Assembly: GCF_002196705.1 (NCBI RefSeq)
Contig: NZ_NADJ01000039.1
Location: 62,001-126,000 of the forward strand
Reading direction: 5' to 3'
DNA: 64,000 bases
Origin: Desulfosporosinus sp. FKB
GTDB lineage: Bacteria > Bacillota > Desulfitobacteriia > Desulfitobacteriales > Desulfitobacteriaceae
The notes below the pieces were generated by a model. The model was not told where the DNA came from. It was given only the letters and a program-made list of their open reading frames with translations, and searched no databases. Shown piece by piece: positions 15,911-27,634 of this stretch. How positions within the stretch are numbered: the stretch's first letter is position 1; every line of letters begins with the position of its first letter. A program made the position numbers and the translations under genes.

Positions 15911-16339
15911 CTATTTAACAATAAGAACCGGACACTTAACTCGCTGCAAGACACCTTGACTGACACTTCCCAGCATTGAACCCGCTAGAGGGCCATAACC
16001 ATGACTGCCCATAACAACCAAATCGATTTCGTCACGTTCTGTTTCAGAAGCTATCCTGGCAGCAGGATGCCCCTCAATTTTTTTCCTGGTAATTTTTACG
16101 CCATCAACATCCATTCCTTCAAGGGTAGTATCTAAAACTAACTCTCCTCCCTCTTCAAGTTGTTCCGGCGGAATAATTAAATTGGCTGCGATACTGTATC
16201 CCCAATAGGCTTCAGGAACATAGGTTACGAAAAGCAGCTCAATTTCAGAGTGGAAGGTTCTAGCAAGGTCTAGAGCCATTTTAAAGGCACGCCGAGAATA
16301 CTCAGATGCATCCGTGGGCACTAATATTTTATTAAACAT
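15911..16339 (-). CDS. Universal stress protein (UspA family)
   Basis: A 142-residue single Usp domain. The N terminus KILVPTDASEYSRRAFKMAL and the C-terminal ATP-binding motif GSHGYGPLAGSMLGSVSQGV (G-x2-G-x9-G-S type) show an ATP-binding UspA subtype. It probably acts as a soluble dimer under stress or growth arrest. The start has GGGGGGAG upstream. Single gene, divergent from the ferritin gene 168 bp away. Confidence 0.93.
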   Translation of the reverse strand: MFNKILVPTDASEYSRRAFKMALDLARTFHSEIELLFVTYVPEAYWGYSIAANLIIPPEQLEEGGELVLDTTLEGMDVDGVKITRKKIEGHPAARIASETERDEIDLVVMGSHGYGPLAGSMLGSVSQGVLQRVKCPVLIVK

Positions 16340-16507
16340 AATAGCAGCTCCCCCCTCACAAGATCTAGAATTCTTAACGTCTTCATTAATCCATTCTTCT
16401 TTAAGAAGAATTATAACACTTCTAAATTTAATTGCAGGATTTTTTACTTATATGTAGAAGAATTCTAAAAGAAGAAATCATCTAAAACAGAAAGGACGGT
16501 TATCATC

Positions 16508-17032
16508 ATGCAAAAGGAAAACATGATTCAGGCCATAAATGGCCAACTTAACAAAGAACTTTTTTCTGGTTACTTATATCTTGCCATGCAAGCATATTTT
16601 TCATCCCAGAATCTCGACGGTTTTGCTACTTACTTTCGTGTTCAAGTTCAAGAAGAACGTGATCATGCTTTGGGCTTCTTCAATTATCTCAATAAGATTG
16701 GCGGGAAGATCACACTAATTGAAATTGCAAAACCTCAAAACGATTTTTCCAGCCCCCAAGAAGTATTTGAGGTCGCTTTAAACCATGAACAGTTTGTAAC
16801 CCAATCAATCTATTCCCTAATGGACATTGCTCGAGAAAATAAAGATCATACCACTGAAATCTTTCTTCAATGGTATATTACAGAACAAACCGAAGAAGAG
16901 GAAAACATGGGGCGTGTTTTAAAGAAATTGAAACTTATCAAAGAAGACGGGGCCGGGCTTTTTATGATTGACAACGAGCTCTCGCAAAGAGTGTATACCC
17001 CTGCGGTTATCCCCGGAATAACACTTTTATAA
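16508..17032 (+). CDS. ftnA: Non-haem ferritin
   Basis: A 174-residue ferritin that stores iron as a 24-mer in the cytoplasm. The four-helix bundle carries the ferroxidase residues: Glu in NKELFSGYLYLAM, Glu/His in VQEERDHALGF, Glu in ALNHEQFVTQSI and Glu/Gln in WYITEQTEEE. The length is normal. AAGGACGG lies 9 nt before the ATG. It is divergent from usp, and both being stress-linked suggests shared conditions. I did not find a convincing Fur or PerR box in the 168 bp between them. Confidence 0.95.
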   Translation: MQKENMIQAINGQLNKELFSGYLYLAMQAYFSSQNLDGFATYFRVQVQEERDHALGFFNYLNKIGGKITLIEIAKPQNDFSSPQEVFEVALNHEQFVTQSIYSLMDIARENKDHTTEIFLQWYITEQTEEEENMGRVLKKLKLIKEDGAGLFMIDNELSQRVYTPAVIPGITLL

Positions 17033-17100
17033 CGTACGGCCCGTCTTAGTTTCACTCTAGTCCTCAAAAAATAATTTCTTAAAAAAGCGCCGGATCTATG

Positions 17101-19161
17101 CTAATCGGCACTGTCTGGGAACTGAGTTAATTCCGTTATATCAAGGTTAAAGAAGCGTTCAGCCTCTTCCGCCGAAACAGGTTTAGCCAGCAAATATCCT
17201 TGAACCTCGTCACAGTCTTTCCTCCGAAGCAAATCTAACTGATCAAGACGTTCTACTCCTTCAGCGATGACCTTGAGTCCTAAATTCTTAGCTAATTGTA
17301 TAATTGTCAGAACTATGGCTTGCCTGTCCAGATGTTCCATCAAAGAAGAAATAAAAGAGCGGTCAATTTTTAAAGCATCCAGTGAAAAACGGCTTAAATA
17401 ACTCAAGGATGAAAATCCTGTCCCAAAATCGTCGATGGAAAGTCGAATACCCATAGCTTTCATTTTCCGAAGAATTTCCGAACTTAAGGCCACGTTTTCC
17501 ATACTCAAAGTTTCAGTAATCTCCAATTCTAACCATTGGGCCTCCAAGCCAGCAGCCTCAATGATCTGGGAAACTTTCTCAACAAGGTCCTTCTGACGAA
17601 ATTGACGCGCAGAAAGATTAACCGCCATGCTCACCGGAGGATAGCCTAAATCCTGCCAATATTTATTTTGTATGCAGGCAGACTGTAAAACCCATTCTCC
17701 TAACGGCAAGATAAGGCCGCTTTCTTCGGCGATTGCAATAAATTTGCTTGGAGGCAGGAGACCTCTATGAGGATGCTGCCAACGGACCAACGCTTCAAAA
17801 CCACAGATCTGCCCATCCTTTAGATTAAATTGAGGCTGATATTCCAGAATGAATTCCCCTTTTTGCAAAGCACGACGCATTTCGTTTTGCAGTTTTAATC
17901 GTTCCGACAAACGTTGGTTAAGAGCCTCTGTATAAAAATGATAGTGATTGCGGCCTTCAGCTTTAACTTGATACATTGCCATATCGGCATGTTGGATCAA
18001 TACTTCCGGATCTTCACCATCGACAGGATAAAGAGCAATACCTAAACTCGCTGTAATATAAGTCTCTTGATCACCAATCTGAAATGGAGCATTTAGAACC
18101 TTCAGCAATTTCCGAGCAATCTGAGCAGCTTGTTGTTCTGAAGAGAGCTCAGATAATAAAATGATAAATTCGTCCCCGCCTTGTCTGGCAACTGTATCAT
18201 CAGGCCGCAAGGCATTTTTAAGACGCTCGGCGATCTGACAAAGCAAGGCATCACCTTGCGCGTGCCCGAAGGTGTCGTTAACAAGTTTAAAGTCATCCAT
18301 ATCCAGAAAAAAGACGGCAACTTGTTCTTGACGACGACAGGCCTGTAATATAGCCAAGTCCAAGCGATCTTTAAACAATAAACGATTGGGCAGATCCGTT
18401 AAGGCATCATGATTTGTCTGATAAGATAAGCGATAGAGCAGGGCCCTTTTCTCAGTGACATCGTGAAAGACTAAGACCGCTCCAATCATTGTTTCCTCCC
18501 GATCACCCATGGGAGTTACTGAAATTTTAATATGAAAGGTCTGGTGACCAAGTCGATGTTTTAAAATAGCGGGATTTGACAACGTGACCGCTTTGCGTTC
18601 CCGCAGGCATTGATATAGAGGCTGGACTATGGGCAGCTCCGTACTTCCATGATAAATATCAAATACCTGCTCAATGCATAAACCAACAGCATCCTTATAG
18701 GCCCAGCCAGTCATCGTTTCTGCGACGGGATTGAGGTAGGTGATTTTCCCCCCCACATCTGTGGTAATCACACCATCTCCGATGGAAGCCAAAGTTACTT
18801 GGGCGCGCTCCTTTTCCTGCCAAAGTGCCTTTTCATTAAGTATACGCTGGGTCACATCATCATAGAGCAAGACAATGTCACCTGTCGCTAGTCTATAAAT
18901 AACCCCTTCACTCCACCCAGAACATCGTTGGTTTTTGTAATAAACAGCTGGAAAATGCCTCTTCTCTCCGGTACGATACACTTGAAGAACAAGATCCCAG
19001 ACACCTAATTCTTTGGCCATCGGGAGGACTTCGTCAAGGCATGCGCCAATCCCTTGTTGTCTGGAGATATTTTCTATTTTTTCCGCTGCCCGGTTGAGAG
19101 CTGTGCAAATAAAATCTTCTCCTTGGTCAATAGGCTTAAAAACTATTACCGCACTGCTCAT
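17101..19161 (-). CDS. PAS-PAS-GGDEF-EAL cyclic-di-GMP enzyme
   Basis: A 686-residue signalling protein. In order: an N-terminal PAS-like region (about 1-110), a clear PAS domain ([20 protein letters not shown], then [10 protein letters not shown]; about 115-240), a GGDEF domain ([11 protein letters not shown], then [10 protein letters not shown]) and an EAL domain ([56 protein letters not shown]). Both the cyclase GG(D/E)EF and the phosphodiesterase catalytic residues look intact, so it could make or break c-di-GMP. No membrane helix. Its ATG overlaps the stop of a small PAS gene by 4 bp. It may set the level read by the riboswitch at 12877. Confidence 0.93.
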   Translation of the reverse strand: MSSAVIVFKPIDQGEDFICTALNRAAEKIENISRQQGIGACLDEVLPMAKELGVWDLVLQVYRTGEKRHFPAVYYKNQRCSGWSEGVIYRLATGDIVLLYDDVTQRILNEKALWQEKERAQVTLASIGDGVITTDVGGKITYLNPVAETMTGWAYKDAVGLCIEQVFDIYHGSTELPIVQPLYQCLRERKAVTLSNPAILKHRLGHQTFHIKISVTPMGDREETMIGAVLVFHDVTEKRALLYRLSYQTNHDALTDLPNRLLFKDRLDLAILQACRRQEQVAVFFLDMDDFKLVNDTFGHAQGDALLCQIAERLKNALRPDDTVARQGGDEFIILLSELSSEQQAAQIARKLLKVLNAPFQIGDQETYITASLGIALYPVDGEDPEVLIQHADMAMYQVKAEGRNHYHFYTEALNQRLSERLKLQNEMRRALQKGEFILEYQPQFNLKDGQICGFEALVRWQHPHRGLLPPSKFIAIAEESGLILPLGEWVLQSACIQNKYWQDLGYPPVSMAVNLSARQFRQKDLVEKVSQIIEAAGLEAQWLELEITETLSMENVALSSEILRKMKAMGIRLSIDDFGTGFSSLSYLSRFSLDALKIDRSFISSLMEHLDRQAIVLTIIQLAKNLGLKVIAEGVERLDQLDLLRRKDCDEVQGYLLAKPVSAEEAERFFNLDITELTQFPDSAD

Positions 19162-19430
19162 TGTATCAAACCCTTCGTTATTAGAAACTGCCCATCTTCA
19201 TAAGCCCATTCTGTGGGATTTATTATATAGTCATCAGATTTTAATTCACTTAAGCTTGCAGCCAATAATTCTTCGGCGGCTGGGTTTACATTGAGAATAA
19301 TCCCACTTTCGTCTTGAAGTAAAACTCCCTCTCTAACGGCAGCAAAGATAGTCTCAAACAACGACACTTTTTCGGCTAAAGCAGACGTCATGACCTGATA
19401 TTGAAATTCACTTTCTATAAACGTATCCAT
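19158..19430 (-). CDS. Stand-alone PAS-fragment protein upstream of the GGDEF-EAL gene
   Basis: A 90-residue protein containing the front half of a PAS domain: [20 protein letters not shown] followed by [19 protein letters not shown]. It stops where a PAS core would normally continue. ATG 19430 is 6 nt after GGAGG; a GTG 15 bp earlier sits inside that site. The ATGA overlap with the following gene implies translational coupling. It may be a free sensor module, or the ancestral N terminus of the downstream protein that has become a separate chain. No clear remnant of a frameshift is seen. Confidence 0.75.
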   Translation of the reverse strand: MDTFIESEFQYQVMTSALAEKVSLFETIFAAVREGVLLQDESGIILNVNPAAEELLAASLSELKSDDYIINPTEWAYEDGQFLITKGLIQ

Positions 19431-19445
19431 ACGATACCTCCACAA

Positions 19446-19792
19446 CGGAAAGGCCTTTTTGAGGTTTATGGGTTTCCGATTTTATCCGACAGTTGTAGCT
19501 AAATTATATACATTATTCGACATCAATTGACCTACACCTTTCAATAGTTTAAATTTTTCAAAGATCTCTGCCAATTTTTCTTTTATATCTACAATAAACA
19601 TTAATTCATCAATTCCATCCCCAACAAATCCTTTGACGATTTGTGAACAGTCTGTATCAAGACTGCCCTAGCTTACATAAAAAGTAGTATCAGGGAGTCC
19701 TATAATCTTGAAATCTGCATAATAAAGCTAATAAGGAGATATCCATATACTTCTAAAAATTGTTTGTTTTACAATATCAATTAACAAAAATA
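19446..19792. other. Gene-free divergent region between the c-di-GMP genes and the CadC-like gene
   Basis: About 350 bp of AT-rich sequence. I see no ORF with a ribosome site and no convincing terminator. It must hold the minus-strand promoter of the PAS/GGDEF-EAL pair, but I could not single out a good -35/-10 match. Confidence 0.5.
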
Positions 19793-19826
19793 TTTACAAA
19801 CATTCAAGCAATCATTATAATGTTTA
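19793..19826 (+). promoter_or_regulatory. Promoter and dyad upstream of the CadC-like gene
   Basis: TTTACA (19793-19798), 17-bp spacer and a perfect TATAAT (19816-19821). The inverted repeat AAACATT (19798-19804) and AATGTTT (19820-19826) spans the core promoter, where ArsR/SmtB repressors usually bind. Autorepression by the adjacent gene is inferred. Confidence 0.7.
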
Positions 19827-19856
19827 TGAAGTAAACTAAATAAGGGGGAATACCTT

Positions 19857-20225
19857 TTGAACCGTATCACCCACCAAAACTTCTGCAGTCTGGATTGTCA
19901 CATTCCCCCTCACCGGTCAAAGGAATTGTCTCACTCGCTTGCGCAAATGGAAGGCGTAACACCTATTTTTAAGGCACTTGCCGATGAAACGCGGGTAAAA
20001 ATTATTTATGCCTTACTCCAAGAGCCAAATCTTTGCGTTTGCGATCTTGCCCAGATTACAGATTTAACGGTCTCAGGAGCCTCTCACCATTTACGCTTGC
20101 TTAAAAACTTGGGACTTGCTCGATCTCATAAAGAGGGCAAACTCGTGCGCTATTGTATCCATGATGAGCACGTTAAAATCATCTTAGAAGAAGCGCTCAA
20201 CCATTGTAACCACCTCCCAAGATAA
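19857..20225 (+). CDS. ArsR/SmtB-family metal sensor, CadC-like
   Basis: A 122-residue ArsR-family repressor. Cys10 and Cys14 (CSLDC) in the N-terminal arm and Cys60/Cys62 (LCVCDLA) in the third helix match the alpha-3N Cd/Pb/Bi site of CadC. The C-terminal helix DEHVKIILEEALNHCNH can supply the alpha-5 zinc site. The DNA-binding part is TVSGASHHLRLLKNLG. The start is TTG 19857, 8 nt after AAGGGGG. CadC normally sits beside a cadmium P-type ATPase; none is here. Instead the next gene, 47 bp on, encodes a giant activase, so both probably share a metal-responsive promoter. Confidence 0.9.
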   Translation: MNRITHQNFCSLDCHIPPHRSKELSHSLAQMEGVTPIFKALADETRVKIIYALLQEPNLCVCDLAQITDLTVSGASHHLRLLKNLGLARSHKEGKLVRYCIHDEHVKIILEEALNHCNHLPR

Positions 20226-20272
20226 CCACCTTTGGAAATAATTTGGCATAATACGTCAAGTGGAGGATGAAA

Positions 20273-23200
20273 ATGAGTAGAGTTTTAAATATCGGATTAG
20301 ACGTGGGTTCTACAACAGTAAAACTTGTCGTGCTTGATAACAATCGAACGATAGTCTACAAAAACTATTTAAGGCATTTTTCCAATATTCGCAATACCGT
20401 TGTTATGATGCTTGAGGATGCCAAAGCAATTCTCCAAGGACATGCCCTAACCTTAATGGTTACCGGTTCGGGAGGATATAACATTTCTCAAACATTAGAT
20501 GTTCCCTTTATCCAGGAAGTCATGGCATGCTCCAACGCCATAAAACTGGTTATTCCCAAGACTGATGCTGCCATAGAACTAGGTGGTGAAGATGCTAAGG
20601 TCACTTATTTTGGTGATTCTCTTGAACAACGAATGAACGGAACCTGTGCCGGAGGAACCGGAGCTTTTATCGATCAGATGGCCTCATTGCTGCAAACAGA
20701 TGCTCTGGGTTTAAATGAGTTAGCTAAAAATTATAAAACTATTTATCCCATTGCTTCACGCTGTGGAGTATTTGCTAAAACTGATATTCAACCCTTGCTT
20801 AATGAGGGGGCTGCTAAAGAGGATATTGCCGTTTCTGTTTTCCAAGCTGTTGTTAATCAAACCATTAGCGGTTTGGCTCAAGGACGTCCGATTACGGGTA
20901 ACGTGGCTTTTTTAGGCGGTCCTTTATTTTTCCTTTCAGAACTTAGAAAGCGTTTCATTGAAACCTTGCATTTAGATGACCAAAGTATTATTTTCCCCGA
21001 TGACTCTCAATACTTCGTGGCCATCGGTGCTGCACTTTCATCACGAAATCAACAGCCTTTTACTGAAGAGTGTTTATATGAACGAGCGCCAATGATCTAT
21101 AAAATAAACAATGACGAAAATGCGGAGTTAAATCCCCTCTTCAAAGATGCTGAAGAGTATGAGGCTTTCAAGAAAAGACACGCGGAGAATAAAGTCAAAC
21201 GAGTGGATATAGAGACTTATCAAGGAAATGCTTACCTGGGTATCGATGCCGGCTCAACAACTACTAAACTAGCTTTGATTGATGAACAGGGAGGCTTGCT
21301 TTATTCCTTCTATGACAGTAATCAAGGAAATCCTCTCGAATCAACCGCTAATGCTTTAAAAACCCTTTATCAAAAACTGAATCAGAATATTAAAATTCTT
21401 AATTCGGCTGTTACCGGCTATGGGGAACATCTCATTAAAGCAGCTCTAAAAGTCGACATCGGAGAAATTGAAACAGTAGCCCATTATGCAGCTGCGAATT
21501 TTTTCCTTCCCGGCGTTGATTTCGTTTTGGATATCGGTGGACAAGATATGAAAAGCCTAGTCATCCGTAATGGAGTTATTGAATCCATCACTTTAAATGA
21601 AGCTTGTTCATCGGGATGCGGCTCGTTTGTGGAGACCTTTGCCCAATCTCTGAATATGAGTGTCCAAGAATTTGCTCAGATCGGCCAAGATTCTAAGCAT
21701 CCGGTCGACCTTGGCACACGGTGTACTGTCTTCATGAACTCCAAGGTTAAGCAAGTTCAGAAGGAAGGCGCCGAGGTTAGCGATATTTCAGCCGGTATCT
21801 CGATTTCTGTAATTAAAAACGCCCTTTTCAAAGTCATCCGCTTGCGAAACGCTGATGAACTGGGACAAAAAATCGTTGTCCAGGGAGGAACATTCTATAA
21901 TGATACGGTCCTGAGAGCCCTTGAACAACTCGTAAATCGTGAGGTCGTACGGCCTGATATTGCCGGAATTATGGGTGCTTTTGGCGCTGCACTGATTGCC
22001 AAAGATCGCTTCGAGACCAGCTATCTGACAACTCTCCTGCCCCTCGACGAACTTCAAGAACTCTCTTCAGAGACCTCCATGAAGCGATGCGGCCTGTGTG
22101 GAAATAACTGCTTAGTTACAATTCGACGTTTTTCCAACGGCAATGAATTTTTCTCCGGGAATCGCTGTGAACGTGGTGAAGGCAAAACTATTACAAAATC
22201 TGAAATCCCGAACCTCTTCACTTATAAATACAAGCGAGTTTTTAACTATGTCCCCTTAGTGCCTGAGAAGGCTGTTCGAGGCACCATTGGCATTCCCAGA
22301 GTCTTAAATATTTATGAAGATTACCCCTTCTGGTTTACTTTTTTTACTGAATTAAAGTATCGAGTCATTCTTTCCGGGCGATCCTCGAAACCGCTTTACG
22401 AACAAGGTATGGATACGATACCTTCCGAATCGGCTTGTTATCCGGCAAAACTTGCCCATGGTCATCTTGCCGATTTAGTGAAAAAAGGGATAACTAAAAT
22501 TTTTTATCCTTGTATACCCTACAACCGTCAAGAAGACCCTTCATCAAATAATCATTATAATTGTCCTATCGTTACTTCTTATCCGGAAACCATTAATGCC
22601 AACATGGACATCCTGAGAAGCTCGGAGATAACGTTTTATCATCCATTTTTGCCTATTGATAATCCACGCAGAATGGGTAAACGTTTAATTGAAGAGTTAG
22701 CGCCGGAAGGAATTCCAAGCCAGGAAATTCTTAAAGCGATGGAAAAAGCCTATGCGGAATTAGAGAATTATAAAAACGACTCCCGCCAAAAGGGAGAAGA
22801 AGCCCTACAATATATAAAAGACCATCAAATGAAGGGGATCGTTTTAGGGGGAAGGCCCTATCATCTTGATCCTGAAATTAATCACGGAATTCCGGAGATG
22901 ATTCAATCCTACGGGTTTGCGGTCTTATCTGAAGACTGCATCAGTCATCTTAACCAGGTTGAACGGCCTTTGCGGATTGTCGACCAGTGGGTATACCATA
23001 CAAGACTTTACGCCGCAGCAAACTATGTTGCCCAACAGAGCTCTCTGGAGCTGATCCAGTTAAACTCCTTCGGCTGCGGTTTAGATGCAGTCACTACAGA
23101 CCAAGTTAAAGAAATTCTCGAAGCGTACGGCAAGATTTATACCGTCATCAAAATTGACGAAATTAATAATTTAGGGGCTGCCCGAATTCGTGTACGTTCT

Positions 23201-24505
23201 TTAATCGCCGCCATCAAGGAACGTGACAAACGTCAGGTAACCCCAGAAAAGTTGATCACAAGACATCCGCGCGTCATTTTTACTAGGGAAATGAAAAAAA
23301 CTCATACTCTCTTAGTCCCCCAAATGTCTCCCATTCACTTTCAGTTTTTTCAAACCGGCTTTGAAGTGGCAGGCTATACTATAGAAATTTTACCTTCTGT
23401 AGATAAATCCGCCATTGATGAAGGCTTAAAATACGTGCATAATGACGCTTGCTATCCGGCTATTATTGTCGTTGGACAAATCATGAAAGCCTTAAATTCC
23501 GGCAAGTATGATTTAGGCAACACCTCGGTAATAATTTCCCAAACCGGCGGAGGATGCCGGGCGACCAACTATATTGCCTTTATCCGCAAGGCCTTGGCAG
23601 ACGCCCATATGGGACATGTACCAGTTGTTGCTTTGAATACGGGAAATTCATCAAGCTTAGAGCAAAACCCAGGCTTTAAAATTACACTTCCGATTTTTAA
23701 AAGAGTAATGCAGGGATTGATCTATGGAGATCTCCTGATGCGTGTTCTTTATCGAGTGCGCCCTTACGAACAAGAACCAGGCTCAGCCAATCGCTTATAC
23801 GAATCATGGGTGAAGCGTTGTCAAGAATCATTGAAGACAGGTAATACCAAAGAATACGAGAAGAACATTCGGCAAATTGTCAAGGACTTTGACACTCTCC
23901 CCATTCATGAAGATTGGGTCAAACCTAAAGTTGGCGTCGTTGGTGAAATTCTTGTCAAATTTCACCCCACCGCTAATAACAACATTGTCGAACTGCTGGA
24001 GTCTGAAGGCGCTGAGGCAGTTGTACCTGACCTTGCAGACTTTCTTCTATACGGAGCTTTTGATAATCGTATCAAATACAAACAGCTGTCCGGTAGCTTT
24101 TGGGGAATGGTATCCGGCAACTTCTCTATCGGTCGGATTGAAGTCTATCGACGAGAAATGAAAAAAGCCCTCAATGCCAGTAAACGGTTTACAGCTCCCA
24201 AACCTATTGAAGAAATTGCCAAGTATGCTTCAAACCATCTTTCCCTTGCCAATCAATCGGGAGAAGGCTGGTTTCTGACCGGAGAAATGGTTGAACTGAT
24301 TCGCAGCGGAGTCAATAATATCGTTTGTTTGCAGCCCTTTGCCTGCTTACCAAACCATATTACAGGCAAAGGTATGGTTCGTGAACTCCGCCGCTCTTAT
24401 CCGGCGGCCAACATTGCACCCATCGACTACGATCCCGGAGCCAGTGAGGTCAATCAGCTTAATCGGATTAAGCTCATGCTGTCCGTGGCCATGGAAAATA
24501 TCTAA
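20273..24505 (+). CDS. Giant 2-hydroxyacyl-CoA dehydratase activase-related protein
   Basis: A 1410-residue protein. Residues ~4-260 and ~320-595 are two BcrAD_BadFG ASKHA ATPase domains, each with phosphate loops ([22 protein letters not shown]) and two cluster cysteines ([11 protein letters not shown] with [19 protein letters not shown] with TRCTVFMNS). A CGLCGNNC plus distant Cys motif follows near 605-635. Next is a DUF2229-like region (~670-880) and a C-terminal HgdB-like part (~1000-1400, with [14 protein letters not shown]). Such proteins are widespread in anaerobes and thought to drive ATP-dependent low-potential electron transfer, but the target enzyme is mostly unknown. No dehydratase subunits lie nearby. 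ATG 20273 is 6 nt after GGAGG; an ATG at 20267 abuts the site. Confidence 0.88.
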   Translation: MSRVLNIGLDVGSTTVKLVVLDNNRTIVYKNYLRHFSNIRNTVVMMLEDAKAILQGHALTLMVTGSGGYNISQTLDVPFIQEVMACSNAIKLVIPKTDAAIELGGEDAKVTYFGDSLEQRMNGTCAGGTGAFIDQMASLLQTDALGLNELAKNYKTIYPIASRCGVFAKTDIQPLLNEGAAKEDIAVSVFQAVVNQTISGLAQGRPITGNVAFLGGPLFFLSELRKRFIETLHLDDQSIIFPDDSQYFVAIGAALSSRNQQPFTEECLYERAPMIYKINNDENAELNPLFKDAEEYEAFKKRHAENKVKRVDIETYQGNAYLGIDAGSTTTKLALIDEQGGLLYSFYDSNQGNPLESTANALKTLYQKLNQNIKILNSAVTGYGEHLIKAALKVDIGEIETVAHYAAANFFLPGVDFVLDIGGQDMKSLVIRNGVIESITLNEACSSGCGSFVETFAQSLNMSVQEFAQIGQDSKHPVDLGTRCTVFMNSKVKQVQKEGAEVSDISAGISISVIKNALFKVIRLRNADELGQKIVVQGGTFYNDTVLRALEQLVNREVVRPDIAGIMGAFGAALIAKDRFETSYLTTLLPLDELQELSSETSMKRCGLCGNNCLVTIRRFSNGNEFFSGNRCERGEGKTITKSEIPNLFTYKYKRVFNYVPLVPEKAVRGTIGIPRVLNIYEDYPFWFTFFTELKYRVILSGRSSKPLYEQGMDTIPSESACYPAKLAHGHLADLVKKGITKIFYPCIPYNRQEDPSSNNHYNCPIVTSYPETINANMDILRSSEITFYHPFLPIDNPRRMGKRLIEELAPEGIPSQEILKAMEKAYAELENYKNDSRQKGEEALQYIKDHQMKGIVLGGRPYHLDPEINHGIPEMIQSYGFAVLSEDCISHLNQVERPLRIVDQWVYHTRLYAAANYVAQQSSLELIQLNSFGCGLDAVTTDQVKEILEAYGKIYTVIKIDEINNLGAARIRVRSLIAAIKERDKRQVTPEKLITRHPRVIFTREMKKTHTLLVPQMSPIHFQFFQTGFEVAGYTIEILPSVDKSAIDEGLKYVHNDACYPAIIVVGQIMKALNSGKYDLGNTSVIISQTGGGCRATNYIAFIRKALADAHMGHVPVVALNTGNSSSLEQNPGFKITLPIFKRVMQGLIYGDLLMRVLYRVRPYEQEPGSANRLYESWVKRCQESLKTGNTKEYEKNIRQIVKDFDTLPIHEDWVKPKVGVVGEILVKFHPTANNNIVELLESEGAEAVVPDLADFLLYGAFDNRIKYKQLSGSFWGMVSGNFSIGRIEVYRREMKKALNASKRFTAPKPIEEIAKYASNHLSLANQSGEGWFLTGEMVELIRSGVNNIVCLQPFACLPNHITGKGMVRELRRSYPAANIAPIDYDPGASEVNQLNRIKLMLSVAMENI

Positions 24506-24517
24506 ACTATTTTTGAC

Positions 24518-24546
24518 TTGACAGGGACTATAGTTTGTTTTATATT
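24518..24546 (+). promoter_or_regulatory. Promoter of the SAM riboswitch-met operon
   Basis: TTGACA (24518-24523), 17-bp spacer and TATATT (24541-24546), about 30 bp before the riboswitch. Confidence 0.75.
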
Positions 24547-24581
24547 AGCTATATTATCTTGAAACCAAGTAAATATTGATT

Positions 24582-24688
24582 CTCTTATCAAGAGCGGCGG
24601 AGGGACTGGCCCTATGATGCCCGGCAACCGATAGTCTAAGCTATGAGGTGCCAATTCCAGCAGAACCTTAGGTTCTGAGAGATGAGAG
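24582..24688 (+). ncRNA. SAM-I (S-box) riboswitch
   Basis: Classic S-box: closing stem CTCTTATC/GATGAGAG, AGAGCGGCGGAGGGACTGGC, GATGCCCGGCAACC, GAGGTGCCAATTCCAGCAG, and a final stem with AACCTTAGGTT. It binds S-adenosylmethionine and, when bound, favours the terminator just downstream, turning off methionine biosynthesis genes. Confidence 0.97.
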
Positions 24689-24707
24689 CAGCGTGTTAAA
24701 TACCTAA

Positions 24708-24737
24708 CGATCGCTTCTCTGAAGCGATCGTTTTTTT
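24708..24737 (+). terminator. SAM riboswitch terminator
   Basis: CGATCGCTTC (24708-24717), loop TCT, GAAGCGATCG (24721-24730), then seven T. From here to the metY start there are about 130 bp with no gene. Confidence 0.95.
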
Positions 24738-24832
24738 ATTATCAGCTGACTTAACCTCTCCTAATAACTGAATTTAAACTCGCGGTAAACAAAATCCTCA
24801 CAATTACATTTTACAGACAGTCAGTTCACTAA

Positions 24833-26158
<1,326 letters not shown>

Positions 26159-26178
26159 TTCCTGAGAACTTACAGTGA

Positions 26179-26204
26179 ACTTGTTCAGCTAAAGCTGAAC
26201 AAGT
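26179..26204. repeat. Perfect inverted repeat between metY and metA
   Basis: ACTTGTTCAGC, loop TAAA, GCTGAACAAGT: an 11-bp perfect hairpin with no T-run after it. Likely an mRNA stability or processing element inside the met transcript rather than a true terminator. Confidence 0.7.
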
Positions 26205-26321
26205 AAGAGAACCTCCGAATATTACAAGAGAGAATCTTAGGCCACAACAATCATCAGTTGCTAAATTACAAGCAATACACTGCAAAATCATTGTCTTAAT
26301 AGTTGAAACGGAGGTTTAGTA

Positions 26322-27245
26322 ATGCCCATTAAAATACCGGAACATTTACCGGCTATGGAAATACTTAATCGAGAAAATATTTTCGTTATGGGAAACGAGC
26401 GTGCCTTTCACCAAGATATTCGCCCCTTAAAAATTGTGATTCTCAATCTTATGCCCCGCAAAGAAACCACAGAAACTCAGCTCTTAAGACTGCTCGGAAA
26501 TTCTCCCTTGCAAGTTGAAATTATCCTCTTGCGAATTGAGAGCCATCATTCCAAAAACACCTCTCAAGAACACCTGGATTCTTTTTATAAAAGTTTCACT
26601 GCTATTAAAAACCATAACTATGATGGCATGATTATCACAGGGGCGCCTGTAGAACACTTGGACTTCGAAGAAGTTACCTACTGGAAAGACCTGCAGGAAA
26701 TTATGGATTGGACAACAACTCACGTCACTTCCACGTTTCATATATGCTGGGGAGCGCAGGCCGGATTGTATCACCATTATGGTATCCCCAAATACCCTTT
26801 GCCGGAGAAAATGTTCGGTATCTTTAAACACGATGTCAATAGGAACACCCTTAACGGTATGCAGCTCCTGCGGGGATTTGATGACGAATTCTATGTTCCT
26901 CACTCCCGTCACACAGAAACCAAATGCAGTGACCTTGCTGAACATTCCGAACTGGAGATTTTATCTAAGTCCAGCGAAGCAGGCGTTTATATTGTTGTTT
27001 CCAAAGATAGACGTCAAGTCTTTGTCACCGGTCATTCTGAGTATGATACCTTAACCCTTAAAGAAGAATATGACCGTGATTTTGTCAAAGGTCTGCCGAT
27101 AGCACTTCCCAAGAACTACTTTCCTGACGATGATCCCACAAAACTCCCTGTTCACAAATGGCGCTCACATACAAATTTACTATTCCAGAACTGGTTGAAT
27201 TATTACGTCTACCAAGAAACCCCCTATGATCTTGGTGGTCGTTAA
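26322..27245 (+). CDS. metA: Homoserine O-acetyltransferase (MetA-type)
   Basis: A 307-residue MetA-family acyltransferase that activates homoserine for methionine synthesis. The acyl-cysteine lies in [18 protein letters not shown], the catalytic His/Glu pair in [10 protein letters not shown], and [20 protein letters not shown] is a family hallmark. The position that sets acyl-CoA choice reads [12 protein letters not shown]: Glu follows APV, where succinyl-CoA enzymes have Gly (APLG). That predicts acetyl-CoA use and matches the O-acetylhomoserine enzyme upstream. CGGAGG precedes the ATG. A terminator follows the gene. Confidence 0.95.
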   Translation: MPIKIPEHLPAMEILNRENIFVMGNERAFHQDIRPLKIVILNLMPRKETTETQLLRLLGNSPLQVEIILLRIESHHSKNTSQEHLDSFYKSFTAIKNHNYDGMIITGAPVEHLDFEEVTYWKDLQEIMDWTTTHVTSTFHICWGAQAGLYHHYGIPKYPLPEKMFGIFKHDVNRNTLNGMQLLRGFDDEFYVPHSRHTETKCSDLAEHSELEILSKSSEAGVYIVVSKDRRQVFVTGHSEYDTLTLKEEYDRDFVKGLPIALPKNYFPDDDPTKLPVHKWRSHTNLLFQNWLNYYVYQETPYDLGGR

Positions 27246-27269
27246 GAAGAAACAGTCAGTCAATCTTAC

Positions 27270-27313
27270 AGCACACCCCACTATTGGATATCCAGTAGTT
27301 GAGGTGTGCTTTT
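27270..27313 (+). terminator. Terminator after metA
   Basis: AGCACACC (27270-27277) and GGTGTGCT (27303-27310) enclose a second small stem and are followed by TTTC. Confidence 0.75.
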
Positions 27314-27376
27314 CATTGTTCACATCATAGTTCTCCGAAAGCTGGGAAAGCTATTTCAAGAAATAATGAGGTGAGA

Positions 27377-27634
27377 ATGATGAAAAAGATTACTGATCGG
27401 TTTTGTCTAGGATTGATATCAGGTTTTGGAGCGGCCGAATGGACATCTCTCTAAGGAGTTGCCTCCAGCCTCGGAGCTACAATGATCTTTCCCGTTAAAC
27501 CCCGAGATGCAATTGGGGCGTATATTTCCCATCTTGTATTTGGCATGACTAAAATAACAATTGCAGTGAAGCTGGGGGATAGCCGTTTATTCAAGCCAAA
27601 AAATCTAACAATGGAAAGGAAGCAACAAATTTGA
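27377..27634 (+). pseudogene. Decayed small gene with in-frame stop upstream of the permease
   Basis: A ribosome site (GAGGTGAG) and tandem ATG codons begin MMKKITDRFCLGLISGFG, but TAA follows at codon 26 (27452). The same frame is then open for another 60 codons (GVASSLGATMIFPVKPRDAI, later GAYISHLVFGMTK and KLGDSRLF) to TGA at 27632. The N-terminal style (MKKITDRFxLGLISG) resembles small membrane-protein genes common in clostridia, so this looks like one gene broken by a nonsense change and perhaps a deletion. Its last stop overlaps the TTG start of the permease. Confidence 0.6.

Noticed and set aside
16340-16507. Fur or PerR box between usp and ferritin
   Set aside because: TTATAA-like and GAATTC-like pieces occur but no full 15- to 19-bp match to either consensus is visible.
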